Assembly: GCA_964460345.1 (NCBI GenBank)
Contig: CAYWRO010000003.1
Span: 40,561 to 104,560, forward strand
Origin: CAYWRO01 sp964460345
GTDB taxonomy: Bacteria > Planctomycetota > Phycisphaerae > Phycisphaerales > UBA1924
Direction: 5' to 3'
DNA length: 64,000 nucleotides
In this document: positions 7,424 through 17,472 of the stretch, in pieces
Numbering within the stretch: the first letter of the stretch is position 1
Layout: the number at the start of each line of letters is the position of its first letter
Made by a program: the position numbers and the translations under genes
Notes under the pieces: generated by a model
The model's database searches: none
What the model saw: the letters and a program-made list of their open reading frames with translations, nothing else
What the model was told of the DNA's origin: nothing

Positions 7424-10400
7424 ATGGTCAGCAGCGTGGAAGTGAAGCCGGTGAACGTGGGTCGGGTGGTTGGACTGAGCCTCGGAAAGTTCGCCTATGT
7501 CGGTGGCGTGCTGGGGCTGCTGGCGCTGTGCGCGCCTGCGCTGGCCGGGCCTGAGGGGGAGAACGTGGTCGCCGGCAGCGCCCAGTTTGCGCGCCAGGGC
7601 GATCTGACGGTCATCCATGCCGCCAACAACACCATCATTGACTACGCCAGCTTCAACATCGCCCAGCATGAGACGGTGCAGTTCGTTCAGCCGGGCGCGA
7701 CCGCTCGCGTCCTCAACCGCGTCTACGGCGAACTCCCGACCCACATCGACGGAACACTTTCAGCCAACGGCATGGTCTACTTCGCCAACCCCGCCGGCAT
7801 CTACTTCGGCGGGCAGGCGATCGTGAACGTCGGTGGGCTGGTCGCCGCGGCGGGCACCATCACCAACACCGACTTCCTCTCAGGCATTGATCACTTCACA
7901 AACATGAGCGGGACGGTGGAGAACCTGGGCACGATTCATGCCCAGACGGTCCACCTGGTCGGCCGCCATGTTGTCAACCGCGGCACGGTGATTTCTCCCG
8001 GCGGCCTCGTGACGATGACGGCGGGCGAGGATGTCTACCTCGGCAAGCGGGATGGGCACCTGTTCGTGCGGATCGAGGGCGGTGCGCTGGCGGGCAAGGA
8101 CTCTGCCGGTGTGGAGAACACAGGAACGGTGAACGCCGCCGGCGGCAGGGCCGTGATGATGGCCGGCGACATGGCTGGCCTGGCGATCAAGCAGGCCGGC
8201 TCTGTGAAGGCGGCGGACGTTCACATCGAGGGAACGGGCAAGGGCGAGGTTCGCGTCACCGGCACGCTCGACGCTTCGGACAACTTCTTCGGCCACGGCG
8301 GTTCCGTCACGGTGACCGGCGAGCGGGTTTCGCTCGACGATGCGCTTGTGGATGTCAGCGGCACGTTTGGCGGCGGCTCCGTGCGCATCGGCGGTGACTA
8401 TCAGGGCAAGGGCGACCTTCGCGCCAGTGACCTGACCTTCGTCAGCAGCGATTCACGCATCAACGCGGACGCCACGATCAGCGGCGACGGCGGCAGCGTG
8501 ATCCTCTGGAGCGACGGGTTGACGGCCTTCGGCGGCGACATCTCGGCTCGGGGCGGCAAGGCCGGCGGCGACGGCGGGTTCGTGGAAGTTTCCGGCAAGC
8601 GACACCTGATCTATCAGGGCAAGGTCGATCTCCGCGCCGCCAAGGGCGCCTGGGGCGAACTGCTGCTCGATCCGACGAACATCATCGTCGATGATGCGAA
8701 CATCGAGACCGCCGACCTGACCGCGGTCGATGAGTTCAGCGATCCCAATATCGCCGGCAACGGGTCGAACAACACGATTCTGGATGTCGATGCCATCAAC
8801 AACGCGGCGGCGATGGCCAACGTCACGCTGCAGGCAACCAACGACATCACCTTCGACGCGCCGATCTCGACGGTGAACGACAACGTTTCGATCACCGCGG
8901 TTGCGGGCAACGACATCATCGTCAACCAGACAATCACGCTCCGCGGCGGAAACATCAGCTTTACGGCCAACTCCAGCGCGGCGGGGGGCGGGCAGACCGG
9001 CAGCGGCTCGATCGACATCAATGCCGCGCTCAGCACGGCCGGTGGCGGCGTCACGGGCGGTGAGATCATTCTCCTTGTCGACGGTGGCACGGGCTCCATC
9101 AACCTGGGGGCGGATCTTTCAACTGCAGGCGGCACGGTCACCCTCAACAACGACGCCGTCGCGCTGACCGGCAACGTTGTGATCGACACCGATCCGGCCG
9201 GCGGCACGGATGCGGCGGGCGACATCATCTTCGCCGGCAACTCGCTCACCACCGGCGCGTTCACGCTTGCATTGAACGCCGCGGCGGACGGCGGCGGCGC
9301 CTCCGGGGGCGTGAACCTGGGCGCTGTCGACGGGGCGACAGGGCTGACCGTCTCGGGCGACAACCTCGCACTGCGCGGCGACCTCAATGTGGACGGCCCG
9401 ATCGACCTGCGGAGCGGGCTGACGTCGATCACGCTCTTCGACAACGAGCAGGTGGGACAGGCCGGCACCGGCACGCAGATCGACTCGACGGGCGGAAGCG
9501 ACGCCGCGATCTCGCTGGCGAATACCAGCGGGGATTTCGACCTGGAGATCATCGGCGACGCCGCCAGCGCCATCACGCTTGGGGTCGTCGACGTGAACTC
9601 ACTCGATGTCACGGGCGGTGCGGTGTCGCTGAACGGCAACCTCACGGCCGACACCTCGATCGACTTCTCCGGCGCGGGCGCCATCGCGCTTGGCGGCAAC
9701 CGGACGATCACGGCGAATGACGCCGGCACGCCCGGATCGATCACCTTCGGCGCCGGCAACGTGATCACAGGCGCGAACGCCCTCACGATCGACGGCGGGG
9801 CGGTGACGCTGCATCAGATCGGAAACGGGGTCGCGGACCCAACGGCGCTCGCGGTTAAGGCGACGACGCTGACGCTGCACGACAGCATCACCGTGGACGG
9901 GTCGGTCGACCTGCGCACAAACGTGGGTGCGATCACGCTGGCGGACAACGTCGCGATCAACAACACGGGCGGCACAAACGCCCCGATTTCACTGGCCAAC
10001 ACCACCGGCAACTTCAATCTGGAACTGACCGGTGATGCCGGCAGCGCGCTGACGCTGGGTGCGACGGATGTGAACGGGCTGGATCTGACCGGCGGTACGC
10101 TGTCGCTCAACGGCAACATCACGAGCGACACGGCGCTCAGCTTTGTCGATGTCGGCGCGATTTCCTATGCCGGCGCGACGACGATCCGGGCGGCGGATTC
10201 GGACAATGGCAACGCGTCCCAGGACATCACGTTCGACGCCGGAAACGTCATTACGGGCACCAGCCCGCTGACCATCGACGGTGACACCATCACGTTGTTC
10301 GCGGTCGGCAACGGCACGACCGATCCGAACGCCCTGGCCGTGGCCGCGGACACGGAGTTGCTCCTCAACGGAGACATCACCGTCGACGGACCGGTGGATC

Positions 10401-13400
10401 TGCGGACAAACGTTTCCTCCCTCACGCTCTCCGGGAACCGCACGATTAACACGAGCGGCGCACCGGCTGGGGCCGGGGCGATTGCGCTGCAGGGGCTGGC
10501 AAGCAACACGACCCTGACGCTGACGGCCCAAGCGGCCAGCCCGATCACGCTCGGCGCCGTTGACGTCGATACGCTGAACCTCACGGGCGGCGCGCTCACC
10601 CTGCTGGGGAACGTCACCAGCGACTCGGCACTGGATTTCACCAACGTCGGCAACATCGTGCTCGGCGGTGCGGTGACGATTACCGCGGCGGACTCCGACG
10701 GAGGCAACGCGCCGCAGAACATCACGTTCGACGCGGCGAACGTTTTCACCGGCGCGCACAACCTGACGATTGATGGCGACACCGTGACGCTCTTCGGTGT
10801 CGGCAACGGCACGAGCGACCCGACCGCCCTGACCGTCGCGGCGGACACCGTCTTGAACCTGAACGGCGACGTGACGGTGGATGGCGCCGTCGACCTGCGG
10901 ACGGGCGTGGCGTCGCTGAATCTCGTCGGCAACCGCACAATCAATACCAGCGGTGCTGGCGCCGGGGCGGGCACGATCATGCTCCGCGGTCTGACAAGCG
11001 CCTCGGCGCTCACGCTCAATGCGCAGTCGAGCAGCGCCATCACGCTCGGGTCGGTTGATGTCGATGCGCTGACCCTGCTCGCGGGCGGCACGCTCAACCT
11101 GCTCGGCGACATTACTTCGGACGCCGCGTTGAACTTCTCCAACGTCGGTCAGATCGTCCTCGGCGCTCCGGTGACCATTACTGCACGCGATTCGGACGCC
11201 GGCAACGCTGCGCGCAACATCACGTTCGACTCCGGGAACACGATCACCGGAGCGCAGGCGCTGGCAATCGACGGCGACACCGTGACGCTTCCGCAGATTG
11301 GCAACGGCGCTGCGGACCCGACAACGCTGGCGGTGTCCGCCGAGACATCTCTGGTTCTCACCGGCAACATCACCGTGGACGACGCCGTTGATCTGCGCTC
11401 CAACGTGGCGGCGATCACTCTCACGGGCAATACCACGATCGACACGACCGGCGGGACGAACGCCGCCATCTCGCTCGCGAACACCGCGGGCGACTTCAAC
11501 CTTGCCCTGGTGGGTGACGCCGGCAGCGCCCTGACGCTGGGCGCGACGGATGTCAACGGGCTTGCCCTGACCGGCGGGACCGTCAGCCTGAACGGAGATA
11601 TCACCAGCGACACGGCACTGGATTTCACGAATGCCGGTGCGATCAACTTCGCCGGCCCCACGACCATCGCGGCGGGAGACGGCGGCGCCGCCCAGAACAT
11701 CACCTTTGACGCCGCGAACGTGATCACCGGGGATGATGCGCTGACGCTGAATGGCGCCGCCGTCACCCTCTTCGACGTCGGCAACGGCGTCGCGGATCCG
11801 ACTGCTCTTTCTGTTACGGCCACGACGCTCAGCCTCAACGGCGACATCACCGTGGACGGAGCGGCCGACCTGCGTTCCAACGTCGGCGCGATCACGCTGG
11901 GAGCGAACGCTGGCGTCGACGTCTCCGGCGGGACGAACGCGGCAATCATGCTGGCGGACGTCACAGGCGACTTCGACCTCACGCTGACTGGCGATGGCGG
12001 CGGCAGCGCACTGACGCTCGGCGCGGTTGATGTCAATGCGCTCGCCCTCACGGGCGGGGCGCTCTCCCTCAATGGAAACATCACCAGCGATTCGGCGCTG
12101 GACTTCACGAACGTCGAGGCGATTTCCTACACGGGCGATGTCACGATTACGGCCCGTGACGGCGGCACTGCTGCGGATATCACGACGGATGCGGCGAACG
12201 TCTTCACGGGCACGGGCGCCCTGGCCTTCAACGGCGACAATCTCACGTTGAACCAGATCGGCTTCGGTGGAACAAACCCGTCGTCGGTTGACATTGCCGC
12301 AGACGGGACGGTCACGCTCGCCGGCACGGTCAACAGCGCCGGCGATATCACGCTTCGTCCTGGAACGGCCGGAACGACCATTGGTCTGCACGATGGGACG
12401 GGCACGTTCTCCGTCAGCGCGGCCAGCCTCGGCCAGCTTGCAACGACCGGGTCGGTGATCATCGGGGATGCGGCCAGCGGTGCGATCAACGTGGCCGGCA
12501 GCGGCTTCATCGACCTGAGCGGCACCGGCTTCGACCTCACCCTTCGCGGTGATTCGGTCACGTTCAACACGGGCGCCAACAACGGGATTCAACTCGCGGC
12601 CGACCGGACGCTCACGATTGAGACCTCGGGGGGCGGCGTTCTCACCAATGGCGGCGCGAATCTCGACGTCATCATCGCCGGTCCCAACGGATCGCTCGTC
12701 ATCGATGCCGCCGATGCGATCGCCACGTCGCCCGATGCCCTCTCCACGCAGGTGGCCCGCCTGGCGGCGGCTGCTTCGGCCGGCGGCGTGTTTGTCACGA
12801 ACACCGGCGGTCTCACCATCGCGAGCATTAACGGCGTGAACGGCGTCACCGCGGGGTCCAACGGGGACATTTCGATCACCGCGGCAAGCCCGGTCGTGGT
12901 GGATGCGCCGGTTTCCGCGACTGGCTCCGGCGAGGTGTCCATCCGAGCCGCGGGCGGTGACACAGGCGATCTGACCGTCAACGCGCCCATCACCAGTGAG
13001 TCTGGTGACATCAGCCTCTTCGCGGACAACGACGCCGTCTTCACGGCGGCCGGCGACGTCACCAGCACTTCGGGCGCGATCAACGCCGCCGCGGACTTTG
13101 ACCTGACCAACAGCGGCGGCCCCGGTACGGGCGGCTCACTGACGATGGCGGATGGAACGGTCTTCACGACGGGCGGGAACATCGCCCTCTCGTCCGACGG
13201 CGACCTGACGGTCGGTTCGCTCGTTGCCACCGATGGTGGTGCGAACGTGGACATCACGACCGTTGCCGGTGACATTCTCGACGGCAACGACGACACGGCC
13301 GGCAACAACGTGACCCACGCCGCCGGCGCGGGGGTGACGACGCTGACGGCCAGTGCAGGCGCTGTCGGCGGCGGCGGCAACGGCCTTGAACTGGAACTGA

Positions 13401-16400
13401 ACGGTTCCAGCCTTGATGTCGCCGCGCAGGACGGGCTTGCCCTGGCGGTGGCCGGAGACCTCTCCGGCGCCTTCACCATCACGAACGGGTTCCTGAACCT
13501 GACGGCCGACGGCACGATCGCGACCACCGGGGCTTGGCTTGCCGATTCGATCTCCATCAGCGCCGGCGATGTCTCGATCGGCCATGCGGTCGCCGGCACA
13601 ACCTCCGTGACGATCGATCTGAACGCTCCCGGCACCATCGGGGTCGGCGATGCGACCGGCGATCTGACGATCACCGGCGCGGAACTCGAGCTCATCACCA
13701 CCCCGACGCTGACGATCGGCGGTGCGAACACCACCGCCATGACCGTCGACAACGTGACGGCGGCCCAGAGCAATAACGCCGACCTCGTGATCCTCGCGGC
13801 GGCCGGAGACGTCACCTTCAACGGAACGGCGTCGACCTTCAACGCGCTGTCGGTGCAGGCCAACGACGGGGCGACGGTGGAGGTCGATCTGACCACTGAT
13901 ACCGGCGCCTTGACGCTGAATGGCGACGCCAACGACACGGCGGATGGGTTCGACGGGCTGACCATTGCTCCGGGAGTGGCCGTGACGGCGGCCGGAGACC
14001 TCACCACCGCGGCAACCACAGGCGGCGTGAGCATCGGTGACGGCGCGACGCTCGCCTCCGGCGGAACGGTGACGCTTGAGGATGCGACGGTTGCCCAGGG
14101 CGCTCTCACCGTCGAGGCGATCGACGGCATCACCATTTCGGGCGGGCTCGCGGCCGCCAATGGAGCCGCCACGCTCGACGCCGACTCTGACGCAGACGGG
14201 GCGGGCACGCTCACCGTGGCCAGCGGCGGCTCGATCGACGCCTCGGGCCAGGCACTGACGCTCGCCGCTGCGGACATGGACCTGCTGGGCTCGGTCACGG
14301 CGACCGGCGGATCGCTCGAGATTCTGCGGAGCGGCTCAGGCTCGATTGGGCTGGGCGACGCCGCAGGCGACCTGCGGCTGGACAACACGGATCTGGCCAA
14401 CATCATCGCCGATGATGCAACGATCGGCGGCGCGAGCGTCACGGCTCTGACGGTCGACAACGCCGCGGTGCCGAACGTCACCGGCACCCTCACGCTCGAC
14501 GCCACGGGCGGCGCGGCCACCTTTGAAAACGGCGACTCCTCCTTCGGCGGGGCGCTCGATGTGGTCGCCACGGCCGTCACTTTCAATGCGGGCGTGACGA
14601 CCGCCGGATCGCTCACTGCCACGAGCGATCAGGATCTGGAGATCGGCGGCGTCACCCTGGTCAGCGGCGGGGCGATGAACCTGAACAGCGTCGGCGGCGA
14701 CATCGTCCTCAGCGGGGCTGATGGCTCCACCGCCACGCTGGACGTCAACGCGGACACCGACCTGACGCTCGGCACGGTCGTCACGACAGGGGCGAACAAC
14801 CCCAACCTGACCGTCGAGAGTGACGGCGGGGTCACGCTGGCCGATGTGGACCTCGGGGCCGGCATCCTCAGCGTGATTGTCGATGCCAACGACAACGGCG
14901 CGGCGGCGGCGACCCTTGCCGGGGTGACCGCCGGCGGCATCGCCGCCACGGGCGGCGCGGGTGACACGCTGACGCTGGCCTCCCCGGTCAGCACATCCAC
15001 GACGGCCGGTGTTTCGCTCACCGCCGAGACGGTGAATCTGAACTCCGACATTGTCACGACCGGCGGGGGCGGCGTGGGGGTCACCAACTCGGGCACGCTC
15101 ACCGTCGCCCAGGGCGTTGCCCTCACGCTCGACGGCGCATTCGGTCAGGCCGGCGGCGGGCCCGTCTCCTGGGGCGGACTGCTCATCACGACGGATGACA
15201 GCGTCTTCTTCACCGGGCCCATCACGTTGACGGCGGACTCCAGCCTCAACACCGGCGCCGGCGGCGGCGACGTGAACTTCGGCGGGTCAATCAACGGAGA
15301 CTTCTCCCTGGATGTCGCGGCAGGCACCGGCGTGGTCTCCTTCGCTGCGGCGGTTGGAGACGTCACGCCGCTGAGCGGGCTGAACGTGGTCTCCTCGGGC
15401 GGCCTCGACTTCGGTGGCGACGTCGCGGCGGATGATGAGGGGATCTCCCTGGCCACCTCGGGCCCCGTCACCCTGAACCGCACCTTCACCACGACCAACG
15501 GCGGTGACTTCACGATTGACAACACGGGGGCGCTGACGATCGACCCCGCCGCCGTTTTCGCCCTGACGGGCGACTTCATCCAGTCCGGGACCGGGCCGGT
15601 CACGCTTTCCGGCGATTTCGGCACGGCCGGCCGCCGGTCGACCTTTAACGGGGCGGTCACGCTCACCAGCGACGTCGTCCTCCGCGGCTCGGAGTTCACA
15701 TTTGGCGGCACCGTGGATTCTGATTCCGCGGCCACGCCGCGGTCGGTCGCATTCGAAACCAGCGACCTGACGATCATCTCCGCGGCTATGGGCGAGACAA
15801 ACCCGCTGCGCAGCTTTACGAGCAGCACCACGGGCGTCACGCGGCTGGCCGGCTCCGTGGTCACGACCTCCGGGAGCACCTTCCGCAATCCGGTCGTGCT
15901 CACCGGCGACGCCGTGGTCATGGACACCGGCGCGGATTCGGCGGGCGTGTTCTTCAACAGCACGATCGACGGCGATGGCGGCGGGGCGCGGAATCTGACC
16001 GTTCTGGTCAACAACCAGAACGCCGCCAATGACGCGGAGATCCCGGTGATCCGCTTTGGCGCCGATGTCGGCGCCACCCAGGCGCTCGGCTCCCTGCTGC
16101 TGAACTTCTCCCAGGCGGCCGGGTTTGTGCCGCGGGCGAACGTTCCGCTGGTGGCGACCATCACGGCACAGCCGCTGGATGCCAACGGCAACCCCATCCC
16201 GCTCAACGCGCTGCCGACCTTCGGCATCACGTTCAACACCACCGGCGACTTCCGGATGGGTCAGAACGAGAAGCTCACCGTGCTGGGCGACCTGACCATC
16301 AACAGCAGCGGCGGCACCGTGCGGATTGGCGATGTCACGGCCCTCCGGACGCTCGCCATCAACGCCCCCACCATCCGAGTGCTCTCCCGATCAGGGGCGC

Positions 16401-17350
16401 GACTGCTCGCTCGCGACGGATCCTCCGCCCAGGAAGACGCGGACGCGGGAACGGATCTCGTGGTCGGCGAGTCCATCACGTTCTCGACCGCCCCTTCGGT
16501 CGAAGGCGGCGGGACGGTGCGTCTGACCACCCCCACCGGCGGCAACATCTCCCCCGTGTCGGACGGCTTCATCGGGCTGGCCTTCGAGGGTGAGTTCGTT
16601 CCGCAACTCTTCGTGCTTCAGTCCGACCCGACCCGCCTGCTCGACCTGCGGGCCGAGGGTGTGTCGACCCAGAACATCGCCCAGGCCATCGCCGGCGCCG
16701 TGCCGCGCGAAACCAGGGCCAACGACGTCGGGCAGAACACCACCGTCTCGCAGGGCCAGCTCGAGCGGCTGGAGCAGATCGGCATCTACCCGCGCGACCT
16801 CTCTCCCCGTGAACTGGTCGAGTTCCTCTCCGGCCGGGCCCTCTACTACGACTACCCGCGGAAGGCGGACCCGGGCGCAGCGGACTATCAGGTCACCAAG
16901 CGCCGCCTCAGCGCCGAGCGCATCACGGCTCTTCTGGACCTGTACGACGAGGTCTTCCGCGAGCCTGCCGTGGATCCCGCCACGGGCCGGACCGAGGTGG
17001 ATGAACTGGGCCATCCGGTACTGATGGACCGGGCCCAGCAGATCAGCCAGAGCCTTGGCGAAGCGGCGAGCGCCTACCGGATGGAGACCGGCGCCGGTCG
17101 AATCGATCCGATCGCACTGCGGGCCTTCATTGAGGCGAGCCCGGACTATGCCCAGCTTGCCGCGGACCTCGACAACGTCGGCCGCTTCCTCGACGCCCTC
17201 GATCAGGTCGGGCTGAGCCGGCGTGAGACGCTGAACGCCCGCCTGGCGATCCTTCAGAAGCTTGCGCCGCCGAGCCTCGGCGTCGGCGCCACGGGGGCGG
17301 CGACCCTGGAAGAGATGATCCGCGGCGAGCGGGCCGTGGAGGTGCAATAA
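7424..17350 (+). CDS. Giant filamentous haemagglutinin-like TpsA exoprotein
   Basis: A 3308-residue secreted protein. A long signal sequence ends at PALA (residue 41). The TPS/haemagglutination-activity domain spans about residues 42-280 and contains the hallmark NPAGIYFGG (about 122-130), which corresponds to NPNGI in FhaB and directs it to the TpsB pore. The body is Gly/Asn/Asp/Thr-rich repetitive sequence typical of a right-handed beta-helix. It includes about six repeats of 159-168 residues (DNA 9300-12340). The last 250 or so residues, from QLFVLQSDPTRLLDL, change character: charged, helical and not repetitive. That is unlike the beta-helix and may be a functional or retention domain. 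It probably acts as a surface adhesin or fibre. It is transcribed with the upstream TpsB gene and followed 122 bases later by tssA. Confidence 0.92.
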   Translation: MVSSVEVKPVNVGRVVGLSLGKFAYVGGVLGLLALCAPALAGPEGENVVAGSAQFARQGDLTVIHAANNTIIDYASFNIAQHETVQFVQPGATARVLNRVYGELPTHIDGTLSANGMVYFANPAGIYFGGQAIVNVGGLVAAAGTITNTDFLSGIDHFTNMSGTVENLGTIHAQTVHLVGRHVVNRGTVISPGGLVTMTAGEDVYLGKRDGHLFVRIEGGALAGKDSAGVENTGTVNAAGGRAVMMAGDMAGLAIKQAGSVKAADVHIEGTGKGEVRVTGTLDASDNFFGHGGSVTVTGERVSLDDALVDVSGTFGGGSVRIGGDYQGKGDLRASDLTFVSSDSRINADATISGDGGSVILWSDGLTAFGGDISARGGKAGGDGGFVEVSGKRHLIYQGKVDLRAAKGAWGELLLDPTNIIVDDANIETADLTAVDEFSDPNIAGNGSNNTILDVDAINNAAAMANVTLQATNDITFDAPISTVNDNVSITAVAGNDIIVNQTITLRGGNISFTANSSAAGGGQTGSGSIDINAALSTAGGGVTGGEIILLVDGGTGSINLGADLSTAGGTVTLNNDAVALTGNVVIDTDPAGGTDAAGDIIFAGNSLTTGAFTLALNAAADGGGASGGVNLGAVDGATGLTVSGDNLALRGDLNVDGPIDLRSGLTSITLFDNEQVGQAGTGTQIDSTGGSDAAISLANTSGDFDLEIIGDAASAITLGVVDVNSLDVTGGAVSLNGNLTADTSIDFSGAGAIALGGNRTITANDAGTPGSITFGAGNVITGANALTIDGGAVTLHQIGNGVADPTALAVKATTLTLHDSITVDGSVDLRTNVGAITLADNVAINNTGGTNAPISLANTTGNFNLELTGDAGSALTLGATDVNGLDLTGGTLSLNGNITSDTALSFVDVGAISYAGATTIRAADSDNGNASQDITFDAGNVITGTSPLTIDGDTITLFAVGNGTTDPNALAVAADTELLLNGDITVDGPVDLRTNVSSLTLSGNRTINTSGAPAGAGAIALQGLASNTTLTLTAQAASPITLGAVDVDTLNLTGGALTLLGNVTSDSALDFTNVGNIVLGGAVTITAADSDGGNAPQNITFDAANVFTGAHNLTIDGDTVTLFGVGNGTSDPTALTVAADTVLNLNGDVTVDGAVDLRTGVASLNLVGNRTINTSGAGAGAGTIMLRGLTSASALTLNAQSSSAITLGSVDVDALTLLAGGTLNLLGDITSDAALNFSNVGQIVLGAPVTITARDSDAGNAARNITFDSGNTITGAQALAIDGDTVTLPQIGNGAADPTTLAVSAETSLVLTGNITVDDAVDLRSNVAAITLTGNTTIDTTGGTNAAISLANTAGDFNLALVGDAGSALTLGATDVNGLALTGGTVSLNGDITSDTALDFTNAGAINFAGPTTIAAGDGGAAQNITFDAANVITGDDALTLNGAAVTLFDVGNGVADPTALSVTATTLSLNGDITVDGAADLRSNVGAITLGANAGVDVSGGTNAAIMLADVTGDFDLTLTGDGGGSALTLGAVDVNALALTGGALSLNGNITSDSALDFTNVEAISYTGDVTITARDGGTAADITTDAANVFTGTGALAFNGDNLTLNQIGFGGTNPSSVDIAADGTVTLAGTVNSAGDITLRPGTAGTTIGLHDGTGTFSVSAASLGQLATTGSVIIGDAASGAINVAGSGFIDLSGTGFDLTLRGDSVTFNTGANNGIQLAADRTLTIETSGGGVLTNGGANLDVIIAGPNGSLVIDAADAIATSPDALSTQVARLAAAASAGGVFVTNTGGLTIASINGVNGVTAGSNGDISITAASPVVVDAPVSATGSGEVSIRAAGGDTGDLTVNAPITSESGDISLFADNDAVFTAAGDVTSTSGAINAAADFDLTNSGGPGTGGSLTMADGTVFTTGGNIALSSDGDLTVGSLVATDGGANVDITTVAGDILDGNDDTAGNNVTHAAGAGVTTLTASAGAVGGGGNGLELELNGSSLDVAAQDGLALAVAGDLSGAFTITNGFLNLTADGTIATTGAWLADSISISAGDVSIGHAVAGTTSVTIDLNAPGTIGVGDATGDLTITGAELELITTPTLTIGGANTTAMTVDNVTAAQSNNADLVILAAAGDVTFNGTASTFNALSVQANDGATVEVDLTTDTGALTLNGDANDTADGFDGLTIAPGVAVTAAGDLTTAATTGGVSIGDGATLASGGTVTLEDATVAQGALTVEAIDGITISGGLAAANGAATLDADSDADGAGTLTVASGGSIDASGQALTLAAADMDLLGSVTATGGSLEILRSGSGSIGLGDAAGDLRLDNTDLANIIADDATIGGASVTALTVDNAAVPNVTGTLTLDATGGAATFENGDSSFGGALDVVATAVTFNAGVTTAGSLTATSDQDLEIGGVTLVSGGAMNLNSVGGDIVLSGADGSTATLDVNADTDLTLGTVVTTGANNPNLTVESDGGVTLADVDLGAGILSVIVDANDNGAAAATLAGVTAGGIAATGGAGDTLTLASPVSTSTTAGVSLTAETVNLNSDIVTTGGGGVGVTNSGTLTVAQGVALTLDGAFGQAGGGPVSWGGLLITTDDSVFFTGPITLTADSSLNTGAGGGDVNFGGSINGDFSLDVAAGTGVVSFAAAVGDVTPLSGLNVVSSGGLDFGGDVAADDEGISLATSGPVTLNRTFTTTNGGDFTIDNTGALTIDPAAVFALTGDFIQSGTGPVTLSGDFGTAGRRSTFNGAVTLTSDVVLRGSEFTFGGTVDSDSAATPRSVAFETSDLTIISAAMGETNPLRSFTSSTTGVTRLAGSVVTTSGSTFRNPVVLTGDAVVMDTGADSAGVFFNSTIDGDGGGARNLTVLVNNQNAANDAEIPVIRFGADVGATQALGSLLLNFSQAAGFVPRANVPLVATITAQPLDANGNPIPLNALPTFGITFNTTGDFRMGQNEKLTVLGDLTINSSGGTVRIGDVTALRTLAINAPTIRVLSRSGARLLARDGSSAQEDADAGTDLVVGESITFSTAPSVEGGGTVRLTTPTGGNISPVSDGFIGLAFEGEFVPQLFVLQSDPTRLLDLRAEGVSTQNIAQAIAGAVPRETRANDVGQNTTVSQGQLERLEQIGIYPRDLSPRELVEFLSGRALYYDYPRKADPGAADYQVTKRRLSAERITALLDLYDEVFREPAVDPATGRTEVDELGHPVLMDRAQQISQSLGEAASAYRMETGAGRIDPIALRAFIEASPDYAQLAADLDNVGRFLDALDQVGLSRRETLNARLAILQKLAPPSLGVGATGAATLEEMIRGERAVEVQ
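9300..12340 (+). repeat. Tandem coding repeats of about 490 bp in the TpsA gene
   Basis: The coding motif for (T/N)VDGxxDLR recurs with its GTGGAC-like core near 9389, 9893, 10382, 10877, 11375 and 11852, at spacings of 504, 489, 495, 498 and 477 bases. Each unit also carries LTGGxxSLNGxITSD, NITFDAxNVxTG and (I/V)GNGxxDPxxL blocks. DNA identity between copies is partial, so they are old repeats that have diverged by substitution but kept the protein pattern. Confidence 0.85.
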
Positions 17351-17404
17351 ACGGAGTTTTCAAGATAAGAACACGCGGCGTGATCGCCGATTGAAGGTTG
17401 CGAT

Positions 17405-17430
17405 AACAACGGATGTGAGGCATCTTTGTT
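17405..17430 (+). promoter_or_regulatory. Hairpin in the TpsA-tssA gap
   Basis: AACAA plus GGATG (17405-17415, with one bulged C) pairs with CATCTTTGTT (17421-17430), giving ten pairs including one G-U and a 5-base loop, 42 bases before the tssA ATG. It has no T run. It could be a processing or regulatory element in a shared transcript, or an operator for the T6SS promoter. A smaller CGGCG/CGCCG hairpin lies just upstream (17376-17389). Confidence 0.4.
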
Positions 17431-17472
17431 CATGCCCCCGAGGTAAAAGCGTCGAGTGTTCGGAAAGGCCGC

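Noticed and set aside
6380..7744. 454-residue minus-strand ORF across the TpsB end and TpsA start
   Set aside because: Crosses the TpsB stop and TpsA start, and contains no family motif; plus-strand genes are certain.
8614..9786. 390-residue minus-strand ORF inside TpsA
   Set aside because: Same reason: low-complexity Pro/Ser/Ala composition antisense to the beta-helix repeats.
9989..12592. 867-residue minus-strand ORF opposite the TpsA repeats
   Set aside because: It is rich in Arg, Val and Gly and mirrors the repeats of the plus-strand gene. GC-rich repetitive coding DNA leaves antisense frames open. The plus strand has a clear TPS signal, motif and family layout.
12589..14622. 677-residue minus-strand ORF
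   Set aside because: Ala/Pro/Val/Ser-rich composition with no motif, fully inside the TpsA gene; a shadow frame.
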